Positions 1 through 12,344 of a stretch of DNA of 64,000 bases are shown piece by piece. The notes beneath the pieces were generated by a model, which ran no database searches, had not been told where the DNA came from, and was given only the letters and a program-made list of their open reading frames with translations. Every line of letters starts with the position of its first letter. Within the stretch, counting starts at the first letter, position 1. Both the position numbers and the translations under genes were made by a program. The stretch comes from Gossypium raimondii (lineage: Eukaryota > Streptophyta > Magnoliopsida > Malvales > Malvaceae): NCBI RefSeq assembly GCF_025698545.1, contig NC_068570.1, forward strand, positions 50,859,924 to 50,923,923. Reading direction: 5' to 3'.

Positions 1-2835
1 TAGTAGGTAATGGAATTGAATTCTGCAAAATAAAGCAGATTCATATATATACAAGGCTCAACCTTAAAATTGTTAAAAGTGATTGATTAAAATAGCCTTT
101 TAAAATATTTAATTTAAATATATTTTGATCTATGAAAATTCCTATTAAAATTTACACGGATTGAAATATGTTATCTTCTATCAAAAAGAAACACGTTATA
201 TATACTATTTAGATAATCATGTTTTATTTTCAAGCATCATTAAGAATTTTCTTAAAATGCTTTTAAATAAATTACACCTGATCATTTTATTTTTGAAAAT
301 TTGTAGTTAACTATTATTATTTTATTTCAACACAATTGAATCTTATATGTATTTGTAATGTACTTAAATTTATTTTGATGTTGAAGTAATAAAATTTTAA
401 TAGTTTGATAATTGAATTTATCAAATTTAGAGAATATAATTACAGTTAACATATTCATTATATAAAATTTTAAATCTTTATTTAAGTGTTATCTTAGCAT
501 ATTTTGGTGTAAAAGCTAATTTATTATAGCAAATATAAAAATTTATTGACAGTTAAATCATTATAAAAATTAATGGAGAGTAAATTATTGATATATTAAT
601 ACAATAAATTTTGAAAACGGATTCAAATAATGAATATTTATGGGTTAATATTTGTATTTTTAAAATCAAAGATTTAAGTAAAAAACTGATCACGTATTAA
701 ATAATATCTATTAAACAAAATATTAATATCAGGAAATGATGATCTCCCTAATAATATTCAATACAAAGATATGAAAAAACATTATTAAAAAGGATAACTA
801 TAAACCGGGGTTTTGATTTATATATTCTCCCACCATCTCACCCACATACTATGTAAATCATCAAATATGTCTTATTATTATTATTATATATAAATTGCTT
901 ATTGGGCATAGATTTATATTCGATTAGCCAACTGTAAAGGCGTGGATAGCGCGTGAGATTGGCACCATTGTCTGGCGGTGGGATCACCAACACAACACAG
1001 ATCGAAACTGAATTTGCTTTTCAAATGCCGTTTTCAGTTTTCGTATAGTTGAGTTATTGGTCACACTATAACCCCTTTTTTCTATCTTTCTTGCTTTCTT
1101 TTTCATTCATCACTTTTCTATCACTAATCCAGAGAGGGAGAGAAAGTGAATATTTGGCCTTAATTCACTTTACATGCTTTCTTTTTAAGTTAGTTTTTGT
1201 ACTTTAATTTCTCTACAAATTTTAGTCCTAACCAAATAATCATTATTAAATTTACTAAGTTAAATTTTATTATTTTCAAAATTTGGTGTAGCTAAAATAT
1301 TACCACATGTATATATCAGCATGCTATTTCAACATATTATTCATAAAAATCCATTTAATGGCTATCATTTGCATCGGGATTAAAATTTTGAAATTCCAAA
1401 AATATAAGGGCTAAGAACGATACGATTGAAGAACATGGACTAAATTTACATCTTTATGCATAATACAGGACTAATACTAGAATTAACTACCACTATTTGG
1501 TCAAGACTAAAATTTGAAAATTTAAAAATACAAAGACTAAGATTGACCAATTAAAAGAAGTAATCAAATTAAAGTACATACTAAATTCATAACTTACCTA
1601 AATTATAGCAAATTTTGACTTTTTATTTTACCCTCCTTTAGAATTACTTACTACTAACTCCTTATGTTCATGTATTTTAAACCTGATAAAAATACTTACT
1701 CTTTTTAAAATCGAAATTGAAATGGAAAACACATTTATGATTGAAATTCTACTTTTAACCAAAGCTTTCAACTTTTAAAACAAAAGCGTTTCATGTCTAT
1801 TAATTGTTTTATTTATTATTGAAATTACCCAATTGCACGTAACTATTTTTGTTTATATTTTTAAGAAGTTAGTGTTAGAAATTAACTAAATACCATTAAA
1901 AATTAAAAAATAATAGATAATAAAATTCTATAAACAATTTAATATTTTTGAAAAATAATTTTCACTCGGATTAGTATATTTCAATTTTAATTAACTTGGT
2001 AAATAATTTTACACTAAAATCAGATTATTAGTAATGCGTATTAAAATTTTAAAATAAATAGAAAATTGTTATGAAATAAAATAATAGAGAGGGTAAAAGA
2101 AGTATTTCTATTGATTAATGAGAATGATTTAGAATGTTTATCCAATGTCTATATTTATGGGTATAAGAAGTATAGATGATATAAAACTCGCTTCTAGTGA
2201 ATATTAGAGTTCTAAAGTACATCAAACATATATTAATCTTGATGGACATTCACTTAATAATAAAATATTCTTAACAAACACGTGATAAACTCTTAATCGG
2301 TCTATAAAATTAAAAATATATATTTTATTATATTATTGTAGAATACTTATCAACCCTTTATTGTAGTTAAAGAAGATGCGTTTGTGATGATATGAAAATC
2401 TGGTACCGGAAGAAATGATAACGAATTGAAACCCCGTTTCAAAAATATGGGATTTGATTCCATCCTTCAAACATTTCGTTATAAAAGCAAAAGCAATCAA
2501 TAGAAAAAGCTTCCCTTTTTTCTATTAATCACTTTACACATCACAATATATTTTATAGAAAGACTAAGGACACCAACATTTGTTTAGTTGTGTTTATTTT
2601 ATTTTAGGAGCAGGAGTGACATAGCCGTGTGGTTGGATTACATGCCCGTGTGACTCTCAATTTTACCTAATCTCTAAACGGCACATGGCTGTGTGAACCA
2701 CCCGTGTGGATCGTAAAATATCCCAAAATTGACTGAAAATCGTGAAGTTCCTCATCAATCTGACCCCCAATTACATTAGTTTCAAAACCACACCTGAAAG
2801 ATGATCCCAATGCACTAACAATCAACCAACGCGCC
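1..2835. other. AT-rich intergenic region
   Basis: No open reading frame of note and no recognisable gene. Very AT-rich except for one block at about 930-1140, which is richer in G and C and ends in a CT-rich stretch followed by GAGAGGGAGAGAAAG. It could be a 5'-UTR or promoter relic, but no coding sequence follows. At about 2600-2830 several CCGTGTG/CACACGG words appear, like those in the LTRs, so this end is probably a fragment of an older retrotransposon. Confidence 0.6.
1186..1597. repeat. Inverted-repeat element, MITE-like
   Basis: The left arm (from TAAGTTAGTTTTTGTACTTT at 1186) reappears in inverted, diverged form at about 1495-1597 (GTACTTTAATTT and TTTTAGTCTTGACCAAATA when read on the minus strand). 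The roughly 400-bp unit codes for nothing. Inverted ends without coding capacity suggest a decayed MITE. I could not place a clear target-site duplication. Confidence 0.4.
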
Positions 2836-5800
2836 TGTAACAGCCCTAGCCCCTCCCCATCGTCGAATTAGGGTCATAGGCATTACTAACCAATCAAAAC
2901 ATCTAATTACATTGCAAGCAGTGGTGCAAGCTAAATATTAACATCACACGATACAGGGGCAATATATGCTAATTTAATAATTCTATAATCGTGTCTTATA
3001 CAATTCAATAATGAATTAAGCTATTTCATTCAAAATCACAGTAAAACTTTCCCATACAGTCCTAAATACGAGTTTACGGGATCCTAAAAATAATCTAAGA
3101 ACAAGCAGGGGCTAATTTGAAACAATTAGAAAGTTTAGGGAAATTTTCATAAACACCTAAAAATAAGGGACACACGACCGCGTGGCCAGGCCGTGTGAAA
3201 CACCCCGGACCGTGTAACTTTCGAAATTGGGACACAAGACTGTGTCCCAGCTCATGTCTCTGCCCATGTAACTCTCTGACTTGAGATACACGGCTGTATC
3301 CCAGCCCGTGTCTCTGACCGTGTAACTCACTGACTTAGGTCACATAGCTGTGTCGCAGGCCGTGTGTCAACCCATGTGGAAACTACACCTATACTATTTT
3401 TCAACACGCTCAAGGCACACGCTCGTGTGTACCTAAATGTACATTACAATTCAAGTTTACCAAATGGTGATTACTTGGACACTAAGCAATCAATTCACCA
3501 GCCATTTAACCTATCCAAAACACAATTGAACATGCTCAAATCATACCAAAACAACCATCTTAAATGCCTAACCAATGTACCCTCATTGGTACCACATTTT
3601 ATATCTTCAAACACATCAACAAGGCATCATCCATTCAAGACTTTCATCCATACCAATTTTACCAATATTGAACTAACACTTAGATACTTAGGCTATCAAG
3701 CTTTAAGTTAAAAACGCATACCAAAACCTAACTTCTACCACAACCATATATAGAAGTAATCATTATTTCACTTCAACCCAAAATAACATCACATTATCAA
3801 GCCAACTATTAACCAAAGGCTTCCTAGGTACATGCCATTACAATATAAAACATCACCACACTTGAGCTCGGGATCATTGTTGGATGTTGAGTCGATGGTA
3901 AGCTGAAAAGTACCTAACCTGGACACGGAAAACAAAACCGCATGTTGAGTATAACTCAGTGGTATTTCTATAATTTGAACAATTTAAACTTGATATAAGT
4001 AATTAAATGTAAGAATGCAACAATATTTCATAATGCCAACTTACTCATTCCTTTATTCACAATCAATAGAGTTCACAAATTTAGTACATGGCAATAGTAT
4101 TTAATATGGCATTTGAGAAACCAATTCATTCAATGACATATTTCATCACTACTTCCAATTTATGATTTCATTTCTTATAATTCAATCCATATTTACAACA
4201 ATCTACCATTTCATATTTCATTTCACATCTCATTTTCATTTCTCAACCATGTCATTTCAATATCGAACACATCAATTTTATCGTTTATTTTCCTTATTAA
4301 CACGACTCGGACTCGAACGGATACACGGATCCAACCAATACACCAGTTTGACACCCAATGCCTCATCGGATAAATCCAAAGTAATAACTACACCTAGCAC
4401 TATATAAGCTGACGCCCAGTGCCTCATTGGTTAAACCGAAGCAAATTGGTACCTAGTGCCTCATCGACATCGAGGTCGAATAAATCCCTAAACTCTTCCT
4501 ATCCTATGGCATGCCATCTATATCGGACTCAACCCAAAACAGTTAATAAGGTTTTATTTCACTTTTCAATACAACAAATGTCTCAATTTCATATATATTT
4601 ACATTATCACATATAGTCAATTCAATATTCATGTAATCAATACATTTCATAATATACAAAATCAGTCCATTTCAAATCAACTATGAATTCGATTCAATCT
4701 CAAAGTACAAAAGTACTCACCTCAAATGCTCATGATACATAACAATGGAATATGTAATAGTTTATAACCTAATTCGGATTATAGAAACTCAAACAGTATA
4801 TTCCAAGCTACTTGACGTCGACCTTGTCTTTCCTCTTCTTGCTCGAGAATTCCATAACGATGTTTGCTAAGGAATAAAATAATTACAATTAATTAATAAC
4901 ATACCACTCAATTCACAAGAATTTCGTTTTTTCTACTATATTTTGCTTAATCCTCAATTTAGTCCCTAAACCGAGACTAAATTTAATATTCATATTTAAC
5001 CTCAATTTTTATATTAATTTCACTCTAAGCTAAATTTAGTTCCTATTTTAAATTCTACCCTTAATTTTAAATTTTCTCAATTTAGTCTCTATTACTCGAA
5101 TTTACAATTAATTTCACAATTTAGTCCTTTTCCACTTCTAACTTAAAAATTTATCAATTTAACCCTTAATACTTAAACTATTCAACAATGACAACATCTA
5201 AAATATTAAACAATACTAAAATTATAACATGAATCAAGTAACTCTAAGTACCGAAATTTTAAAAACGTAAAATTTACAAAAAAAGAGAGATTAAATTGAC
5301 TAACCAATTTAAGTTTGAAAGTTAAAGACCCCTTAGTGCCGTAAGCTTCTCCTTCTCTTCTTTCTTTCTTTTCTTTTGCATGCATTCATCTCTTTCCACT
5401 TTCTTATCATTTCTATTATTATTATATAATATACATACATTTCATGTTATTTATTTAGTTAACACACATATATATATAACACATATCATTAATGCCGTCC
5501 ACTACCACTAAGTAAATGTATATTTATTATTTTAGTCCCTTTAATTTATTTCATTTTATAATTCAACTTCTAACCTTTACGCGATTTAATCCTTATATTA
5601 TAATAGTTCCTAATTAATGCAATTTACCTATCCAAAATTTAATTCACTACTAAACTAACTTCATAAATGTTTAATAAAAATATTTACGAGTTTGATTTAC
5701 TAGAATAGAGTTTCGAACCTCACTTTCTGTCACCCCTAACTATCGAGTCGTTAAATCGACCTGAAAACTCAATCAAGAAGAAAGACACTTACACTGCACT

Positions 5801-6321
5801 CTTTTCAACACTTGATTGAATGAAAACCAGAGAACAAATGAGGCGGCTCAAATGATTAGAACTTTGGATTATAAAAACTGTGGAACAATTGGGTAAGATC
5901 AAAGATTAAGGAAGATGGCGACAGAAAGAAAACATTGTGGCAAAAAGAGCCAAAATATGAAATTGAAATGTGAAAAGAGAGAAACTGACGATGGAGAAAA
6001 TGAGGGTAACGTGGGGGAAATTAGGGAATTGTTTTGTTTTTTAAATAAAAATAAATTAAAAACACAACTAAATAAAATAAAATTTAACAAAACTTTAACT
6101 CATCAGATTTTCTTTAAAATTGGATCCCAAAATCAAAACAAAATTTCACTTTACACACACAAGAATTCAAACATAAGACCAAGGTAAATTGAACATCTGA
6201 CTACCAAATCACTAAGCTCATTGATGTTTATCAAACATAAAGAAAACATAAAAATTTATTAGCTACCAACGACTCACTTGCAAACCTTAATTCTTCTATC
6301 CCCAAACTTCGGGGTGTTACA
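2836..6321 (-). mobile_element. Long terminal repeat (probable solo LTR, Ty3/gypsy Tekay-type)
   Basis: Starts TGTAACAGCCC and ends GGGGTGTTACA, the TG...CA inverted ends shared by the other gypsy LTRs here. About 3.49 kb with no gag-pol domain. On the minus strand it reads TGTAACACCCC...GGGCTGTTACA, matching the orientation of the complete Tekay element at 14977-26869. It carries ACACGG/CCGTGT words at 3170-3430 and a degenerate three-copy array around GCCTCATCGG at about 4345-4475. The flanks (GCGCC and TATCC) are not a convincing duplication, so it may be a remnant of a longer element. The ORFs inside are chance. Confidence 0.65.
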
Positions 6322-6448
6322 TATCCTAAGTTCACTGGAGATATTTTTTATGCTTATTATCTTGTTGGTTTCATGGGAAGATTGAATGTAATTGATATAG
6401 TATGTTAGCAAGTCTCAATTTCTTATAAATTAAGGAGACTTGTATAAA

Positions 6449-6947
6449 TAGGCTTGGGCAGAAAAATAAGGCCCGTTTAAAAAATGGATCGGGTCTCGAT
6501 TAAGACATTTTTTGGCTCGAGTCCAGCCTGGCCCAAATTCACAAAATGATAAAAAAACGGTTATCTTTTTGTTATTTTAATGTCATTTTCTTGTTGTTTT
6601 TTCCCTTTTTTGCTACCATTTTAGTATTATGTTATTACTATTTTGTTGTTATTGTTTGGATATTGTATAACAGTTGGTTTATTGTTAATTTTGTTATTAT
6701 TTTAGAGGCATTTGCTTGTTAAGTTTCATCTATTTTAGTGTTATTTAAGTATACATATTTTTTAAATTTAAATTTGTGGAGAAATATATATTTTAATGTT
6801 TTTAGTATTTTTGATGTATTATATAATATTTAAAAATTATATAAAAAATTAATATGGGTAAGTTAGGCCAAACTCAAATTTTAACATTTTTATCCGGACC
6901 AAACTTAAACAAATTTTTATACCCGACCCGACCCATGAACACCTCTA
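6449..6947. repeat. Short interspersed repeat with GGGTCGGG-type ends
   Basis: The left end reads TAGGCTTGGGCAGAAAAATA and the right end, on the minus strand, reads TAGAGGTGTTCATGGGTCGG. I recognise this as a common dispersed plant repeat style, with an AT-rich centre and no ORF. A related, more decayed copy lies at about 49340-49525 (GGGCTTTAAATGTTCAAG ... CCATGAATAGGCC). I see no clear target-site duplication, so the class is uncertain. Confidence 0.4.
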
Positions 6948-7187
6948 ATTACAACCTTACGATTTCCGTAAACAATCATATCAGAAAAAAAAATCGAAAT
7001 AATCTTATGTATGAACCTCTCAAAATTATAATGATTTGAAGATTTGTCACCCAAAATACTCCCTTTTTTTTACCAAGTTGTTATATCATGTAGGTGTGCA
7101 GTTAATAGGCTCCGCATGAGAGGCACATACTTGCTGTTGGAGGGTCATAGTATTATCAGATCTTTTTCTTATGTTAGTCGTTCTGAG

Positions 7188-8356
7188 TAGGGGTGAGCAA
7201 AATTTCGAATTAAACGAATCGAGTTATTTGAGTTAAACGAGTTATTCGAATCAACTCGAATTTTTTTTTCAAATTTCGAGTTCGAATCTAGTTGAGTTTT
7301 CGAATTCGAATAACTCGAATAATTCGAATATCAAACTATAATATTTTACATTTTTACCCCAAACTCTCAAACTTTTTTACTTTTCCCTCTAAACTTTTAC
7401 TCCTTCCCACTTTCCCCCCCAAAACTTTTACTCCCCTCCCCTCCCAACCCCCCAACTACCCAAAATTCATTTTCCACCAAAATTTTACTCTCCCATTTAC
7501 TTTTTCTCAAAATTTTACTCCTAAAAACCCTCAAAACCTTTTATTTTTCCCCAAAATTTTTACTCCCTCCCACTTTTTCCCTAAAACTTTTATTCTCTTC
7601 CCCATCCCACCTCTCATCTACCCCAAACCCTCCCTCCAATTTTTTTAATATTTTCCTCCAAAATTTGACTCCCCTATTTACTTTCCTCAAACTTTTATTC
7701 CCCAAAACTTTTATTTTCCCCTAAACTTTTACTTCTCACCCTTTACTCTCAAATAAAAATCAAAATTATCCAAAAAATCACTAAACATAAATAGTAATAA
7801 TTTTATTATTACTATTTATATTATTAAATTAAATTTCACATTTTATATTATTGAATTGTTTAGTCATATTGAATATTTATATTAAAATTGAATTATTAAT
7901 TATGCCATAAAATATTCGTGTTAAAATTTTATATTGGTATCAATTTCACATTTTATTTTTGAAATAACTTTTATTAAAAAATCATATTTTTACATTAATA
8001 TATTTTTAATTTCAAAATACATAGTGACAAGAATATGAAGATAATTGAAACAAGTAAGCAAGCAAAGAAACTAACCAATATGTAAAAAATTAATAAATAA
8101 ATTATGAGGTGATGAAAGTTAATAAAAAATTTGATTAAGGTGGACAAATTTTATTACGATGGGTGATAGTGGTTACAAGGATCCAAAATTATTTTTTAAA
8201 ATTTAACTCGAACAAATATATTTGATTCGATTCGATTCGAATTCCATCTCACTCGACTCGATTCGAAAAAACTTCAAATAAAGTTAGGATGATAAAATGA
8301 TATTCGAAAACTCGATTAACTTAAAATTTTTCGATTCGATCGAATGCTCACCCCTA
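7188..8356. mobile_element. hAT-type non-autonomous transposon (MITE)
   Basis: The termini are perfect inverted repeats, TAGGGGTGAGCA at 7188 and TGCTCACCCCTA ending at 8356. The flanks are GTTCTGAG (7180-7187) and ATTCTGAG (8357-8364), an 8-bp target duplication with one mismatch; 8 bp is the hAT hallmark. Both subterminal regions are built of TTCGAA, ACTCGA and GATTCGA words. The interior holds a pyrimidine tract (7370-7740), whose long ORF is low-complexity, and AT-rich filler. No transposase is present. Confidence 0.8.
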
Positions 8357-8708
8357 ATTCTGAGACACCATTTAAGTAGATGGAAGTGTAATTATATTTA
8401 TAATGAATTAAATAAGTAAAGGGATGACATGGATTTAAGGGGTCAAAGAAGTGTCCGGGAAACAGGCATTGCATGCTTTCATTGCAAAACACAAGGGAAA
8501 TGATGATGTTTAGCCCTATCCTACGCTCCAATTATGCAGAAACTCATGCTCTCCACTTTATTAAAGTTATTTCCATAAAAGCTTGCTTTTTTAAGGTCAG
8601 ACTGATGAGATGCTCTAAAATCCAAGTTACCTTAATTCCCATATGACCCCACCACCTTCTTCACCTAAAACCCTCCATTACCCACTTTAAAAACCAACAT
8701 CAAAATGC

Positions 8709-8716
8709 AGTATAAA
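8709..8716 (+). promoter_or_regulatory. Putative TATA box of the small gene
   Basis: TATAAAAC lies about 44 bp before the preferred start at 8753. If functional it would give a very short 5' UTR and would place the upstream in-frame ATG (8705) outside the transcript. Based on sequence match only. Confidence 0.3.
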
Positions 8717-8752
8717 ACCAGCTTCAAACACCCCAATTTTTACCCTCACAAA

Positions 8753-9091
8753 ATGGCTGCTTCAGCTCCTATTGCAATTGGCACTAGGGGTACTGTAGGA
8801 TCACTCCTCAAGAAGGAAATCGAGTACTTCACCAAGTTTGAGCTAGAAGGACGAGGTGGGTCATGGAAACCCCATGCCCATATGGTGGATATGGATTGCA
8901 GAACTGGCCATTCAAGGCCTGGTTTCTGGTTCTTGATTACTGGTTGGAAAAGGAAGAAACGAAAAGGCAACACCGGGTTCTTGCCAAGCATGTGTTCTGC
9001 AATAGAAGTTGCCGACAAAGATCAGTTTAACAGGATCCCTGGTTTCAATTACAGGATCCTTCAAAATGATGTCCACAACTTTCATGTTTAG
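8753..9091 (+). CDS. Small plant protein of unknown function (112 aa)
   Basis: Single-exon ORF. The ATG at 8753 gives a 112-residue product starting MAASAPIAIGTRGTVGSL. An in-frame ATG at 8705 would add 16 residues, but the TATAAAAC at 8709 looks like a TATA box, so I prefer 8753. The N-terminal half has a GTRGTVGSLLKKEIEYF helix-like segment; the middle has a basic patch (GWKRKKRKGN) and two Cys (CRTG, SMCSA). I see no signal peptide or membrane segment. The clean ORF, coding-like composition and length suggest a real small gene of a plant family without a known function. The family assignment is from memory of the N-terminal pattern and the role is unknown. Confidence 0.7.
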   Translation: MAASAPIAIGTRGTVGSLLKKEIEYFTKFELEGRGGSWKPHAHMVDMDCRTGHSRPGFWFLITGWKRKKRKGNTGFLPSMCSAIEVADKDQFNRIPGFNYRILQNDVHNFHV

Positions 9092-9631
9092 TCCATCTTG
9101 TTGGACGGGTCAGCCTTTGGGTTTCTCGCTGTCCTAAGCTGGTTCAAGCCTAGAGCTTCAACAAATATTGTTAATAATCTGTTATTTGGTTGAGCTTCTG
9201 GATTTTTAGCTTTTGAAATTTTATGAATTTAAACTTGGTTTTTTATTATGTTTCTTGTCTCTTGATGCTTTTTTATTACATCTTTCATGAAAATATTGTT
9301 ACCTATCGTGCACAATCTATCCAGGTCTTAGTGAATGATGTCTACAATGTCCTATGGTCTTAAGAGCATCCCCTAACAAAATGGCATTTAATTTCATCGA
9401 CAACAGTACACTCAAAGTCAACTGAAATGGCTACGAATACAATAAAACACCAATTGCTATTCAAACCATTACAGCCTGAAAGCAAATAGCTGACTGATTC
9501 ATTACACAAACATCATCCTAATGACTTTGTAGATTGATAGTTTTGGTCCCGATTTTTAGCTGCTTCGGTTCTGCGATTGTTCCAAACTTCGACGTTGCTC
9601 AACCGAGCTACGGCATCTAGAATTCACTGTC

Positions 9632-11247
9632 TCACTCACTTTCTTCTCGCGCGGATTTATCGTGCAAGCAACCGCTTCTTTGTGAATCTTCATAATTGTT
9701 TTCACTGTCTTTTGGCCTGGCAAGGAACTCGATGGCTGTCACGACATCAGCAATCAATGGCCGACTCTCGGCTTCCTCCTGAAGGCACATTGCTGCAACT
9801 GCAAGAGCTTGACAAAGACCCTTTATAGGGTAATTCCCTTTGAGCAGGGGATCCACCATTAATTCGAACTTCTGCCTGTCTTTGAACAATGGCTCGGCCT
9901 ACCAGATTTACAATAATATTAGATTAAGTGCCAAGTTTGAATCAAAGAAATCAATGGAGCTTTGTTACATGAACATACCCAAGCAACCAGGTTCTGTTCT
10001 TCGGTCGGTCTTTCGAGATCAATAGCTCTCCTCCCCGAGATTATCTCCAGAAACACCACACCGAAACTGTAAACATCAGATTTCACGGTCAGCTTCCCTG
10101 TCATCGCATATTCCGGAGCACAATAACCATAGGTCCCCATCACCCTTGTTGAAACATGTTCCTTCCCCTCTGTTGGCCCTAACTTTGCAAGTCCAAAATC
10201 AGACAGTTTCGGATTAAAGTTGGCATCTAGTAAGATGTTGGACGCTTTAAAATCGCGGAAAATTATCGGTGGATCGGCAAAGTCATGTAGGTACTCTAGT
10301 CCTTTGGCTGCTCCTACAGCTATTTTCATCCTTGTGTTCCAGTCCAATGGCTGCTGGCCAGGGGGTAAATCTGAATAAACAGATAACATAATCAGAATAC
10401 ACACAGTTTTACAGACAAGAACAATATTGGGTGCTTAATCAAGTATAACATACCAAGAAGATGATCCAAAGAACCATTAGGCATATATTCATAAACTAAA
10501 ATCCTTTGATCCCCATCAGCACAATATCCAATCAGATTGACAAGGTTGGGATGTTGAACCAGGCTTAACATTAGAACCTCTGAGAAGAATTCTCTGCTTC
10601 CTTGCAATCCATTCCTATCAAGTTGCTTCACCGCAACAACCTAAATGAAAATTATCAAAAAAAAAAAAAAAAGAGCTTAAATTTAGTACCTTTTTTTTTT
10701 AAATGCATGCAAAATGTAGTCACCAAAAACAGTTTCATTCATATATATACTTGATCAATGGATTCTATGTATCCTTGGTAAACCCGGCCGAATCCCCCTT
10801 CGCCTATCAGACAATCAGGATTGAAGTTATCTGTTGCAACAACTAGTTCTCGAAATGTGAAGATACGAGCCGAAACTTTAGCTTTCCTGATTTTCTGAAT
10901 TTCTTCATCTATCTTCTGCTTGCCTCCATCTGCACATTCATTAACATAGCAACATTCAGGTATGAACATCCGGTACGGTTATATTGAAGGGATACTATAT
11001 AAATGCATATATATGTATATAACATGAACAAGATTCCTATTGCAGAACGTTATAAAAGAATGAAAACTATGAAAAACATAACATGGTAGATACAAAAATA
11101 TGTACCTGTCTTGAGAGACAAAGTATGCATGAAAGACCTCAATGATTTGCCATTGTTGTTGTTATTACCACCAACGCCGACGGTTTTCTTCTTACAGGCA
11201 ACATTGCGGTGATGCGCATCCGACCTACAACAAGACAACCAGCTCAT
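9632..11247 (-). CDS. Receptor-like cytoplasmic kinase, subfamily VII (PBL-like)
   Basis: Five exons by GT-AG junctions: 11247-11106, 10929-10751, 10640-10454, 10370-9979 and 9898-9632, joining in phase to 388 aa. The N-terminus MSWLSCC has a Cys pair suited to palmitoylation but no Gly2 for myristoylation. Kinase features are the glycine loop [11 protein letters not shown] (about 90-100), VAVK with Lys112, [12 protein letters not shown] with catalytic Asp209, DFG at 227-229 and a [14 protein letters not shown] activation end. RLCK-VII kinases act at the plasma membrane, passing signals from receptor kinases in immunity and development. The HDFADPP...RDFKASN and SGRRAID wording is closest, from memory, to Arabidopsis PBL23-25. 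The C-tail is short and acidic/basic. All key catalytic residues are present, so the kinase is probably active. The exact orthologue is not certain. Confidence 0.9.
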
Positions 11248-11249
11248 GT

Positions 11250-12282
11250 CTTCTTTTTTTTTTTTTTGATCTTCTTTGATTTACCCTTTGTTAGAATTCT
11301 TGCCAAAGAGCAAAAACAACCTTGCAAGAATTCTATGAAAACCCTATGTTCCAAAAAAAAAAAATTAAAGGAAAACAGGAAAAAGGGTAGTTTGATTTTT
11401 GATCCAAGCAAACAAATATAGAAGAAACTGAATTTTTGCTTTGTTCATATATAGCAAATGGCCAAGTATATATATATATTTAAAATTTAATTCCATTTAT
11501 CACCCATTTATCAACTTGGTTAGTAAATGTATCAGTTTCAGTTAGCTAAATTTAGTTGTTTTTATTTAAGTCGTGGATAAAGATCGGTCCCAACAAGAAA
11601 AATAAAGGGAAAAATTAGTTAAAATTGCTTTAATAGGTTGGTCGAAAGAAAGTGTAGGATTTTAATTCCATTTAACACTTTTTAAAATTTCCCCAACAAA
11701 ATTTCCATTCCATAATTTTGGTTATTTAATATAATAAAAGAGAAAAAAACTATGTTATAAATAGGAAGATGAATTTGAGAATTATCCATTTACTATAAAA
11801 TATTTTAATTTTCATTCACTGATATTCCAGTTTTTCTTTTTAAATTTTATCCTAATTTACACTAGTTTTGAGAAAAAAAAAGTGTTCATTATTATTCCCA
11901 GTAGAATTCAGCTGTAAGATTTTAATTTTTTTAATTTGAAATGACTATAATTTCTTAAAAATTTGAGTTTCAGAATATATATTTATAAATATTCAAATTT
12001 AAGATTTAACATTTTTTTTTGTTCTTACAAAATTAAAAGTAATTTTATGGTAATTCACTAGACACTTTGAACTATGGTACAAATTATAAAGTGATTATTG
12101 AATTTTAAAAAGTTTTAAAAGAATTCTTAAAATATCAATATCGTCTCAATCAAGTTTTTCATCTATTTATCTATTTATTATAAAAGGCATTAAATGTCAA
12201 TTCAAATATAATACGGAGTGTATTTAAAATATATTCATCAAATTATAAATATGTGTGTACCTATTGTATAGAAACTTAGATA
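11250..12282. other. Upstream region of the kinase gene; AT-rich
   Basis: Contains the presumed promoter and 5' UTR of the minus-strand kinase gene. Poly-T runs and TATATATA at 11469-11478 are the only distinct items. No further gene is visible. Confidence 0.5.
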
Positions 12283-12343
12283 TAAACCGAATTCGGTCGG
12301 TTAATCGATTTTTTTCGGTTTTACCCGAATTTTGCACACCCCT
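12283..12343. repeat. Fragment of hAT-like MITE end
   Basis: AACCGAATTCGG, CGGTTAATCGA and TTTCGGTTTTACCCG followed by GCACACCCCTA form the end of a dispersed CCGAATTCGG/GGGGTGTGC element. Only one end is present, adjoining the start of the LINE. Confidence 0.4.
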
Positions 12344-12344
12344 A

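Noticed and set aside
3364-3711. 115-codon ORF
   Set aside because: Lies inside an LTR and has no domain; the sibling LTRs do not keep the frame.
2836-6321. Whether this LTR is a complete, clean solo LTR
   Set aside because: The 5-bp flanks GCGCC and TATCC do not match, so I did not claim a target duplication.
7292-7648. 118-codon ORF rich in Pro, Phe and Leu
   Set aside because: It comes from the strand-biased pyrimidine tract of the hAT MITE and has low complexity.
9577-10025. Plus-strand ORFs across the kinase gene
   Set aside because: They are antisense to kinase exons 4-5 and match no family.
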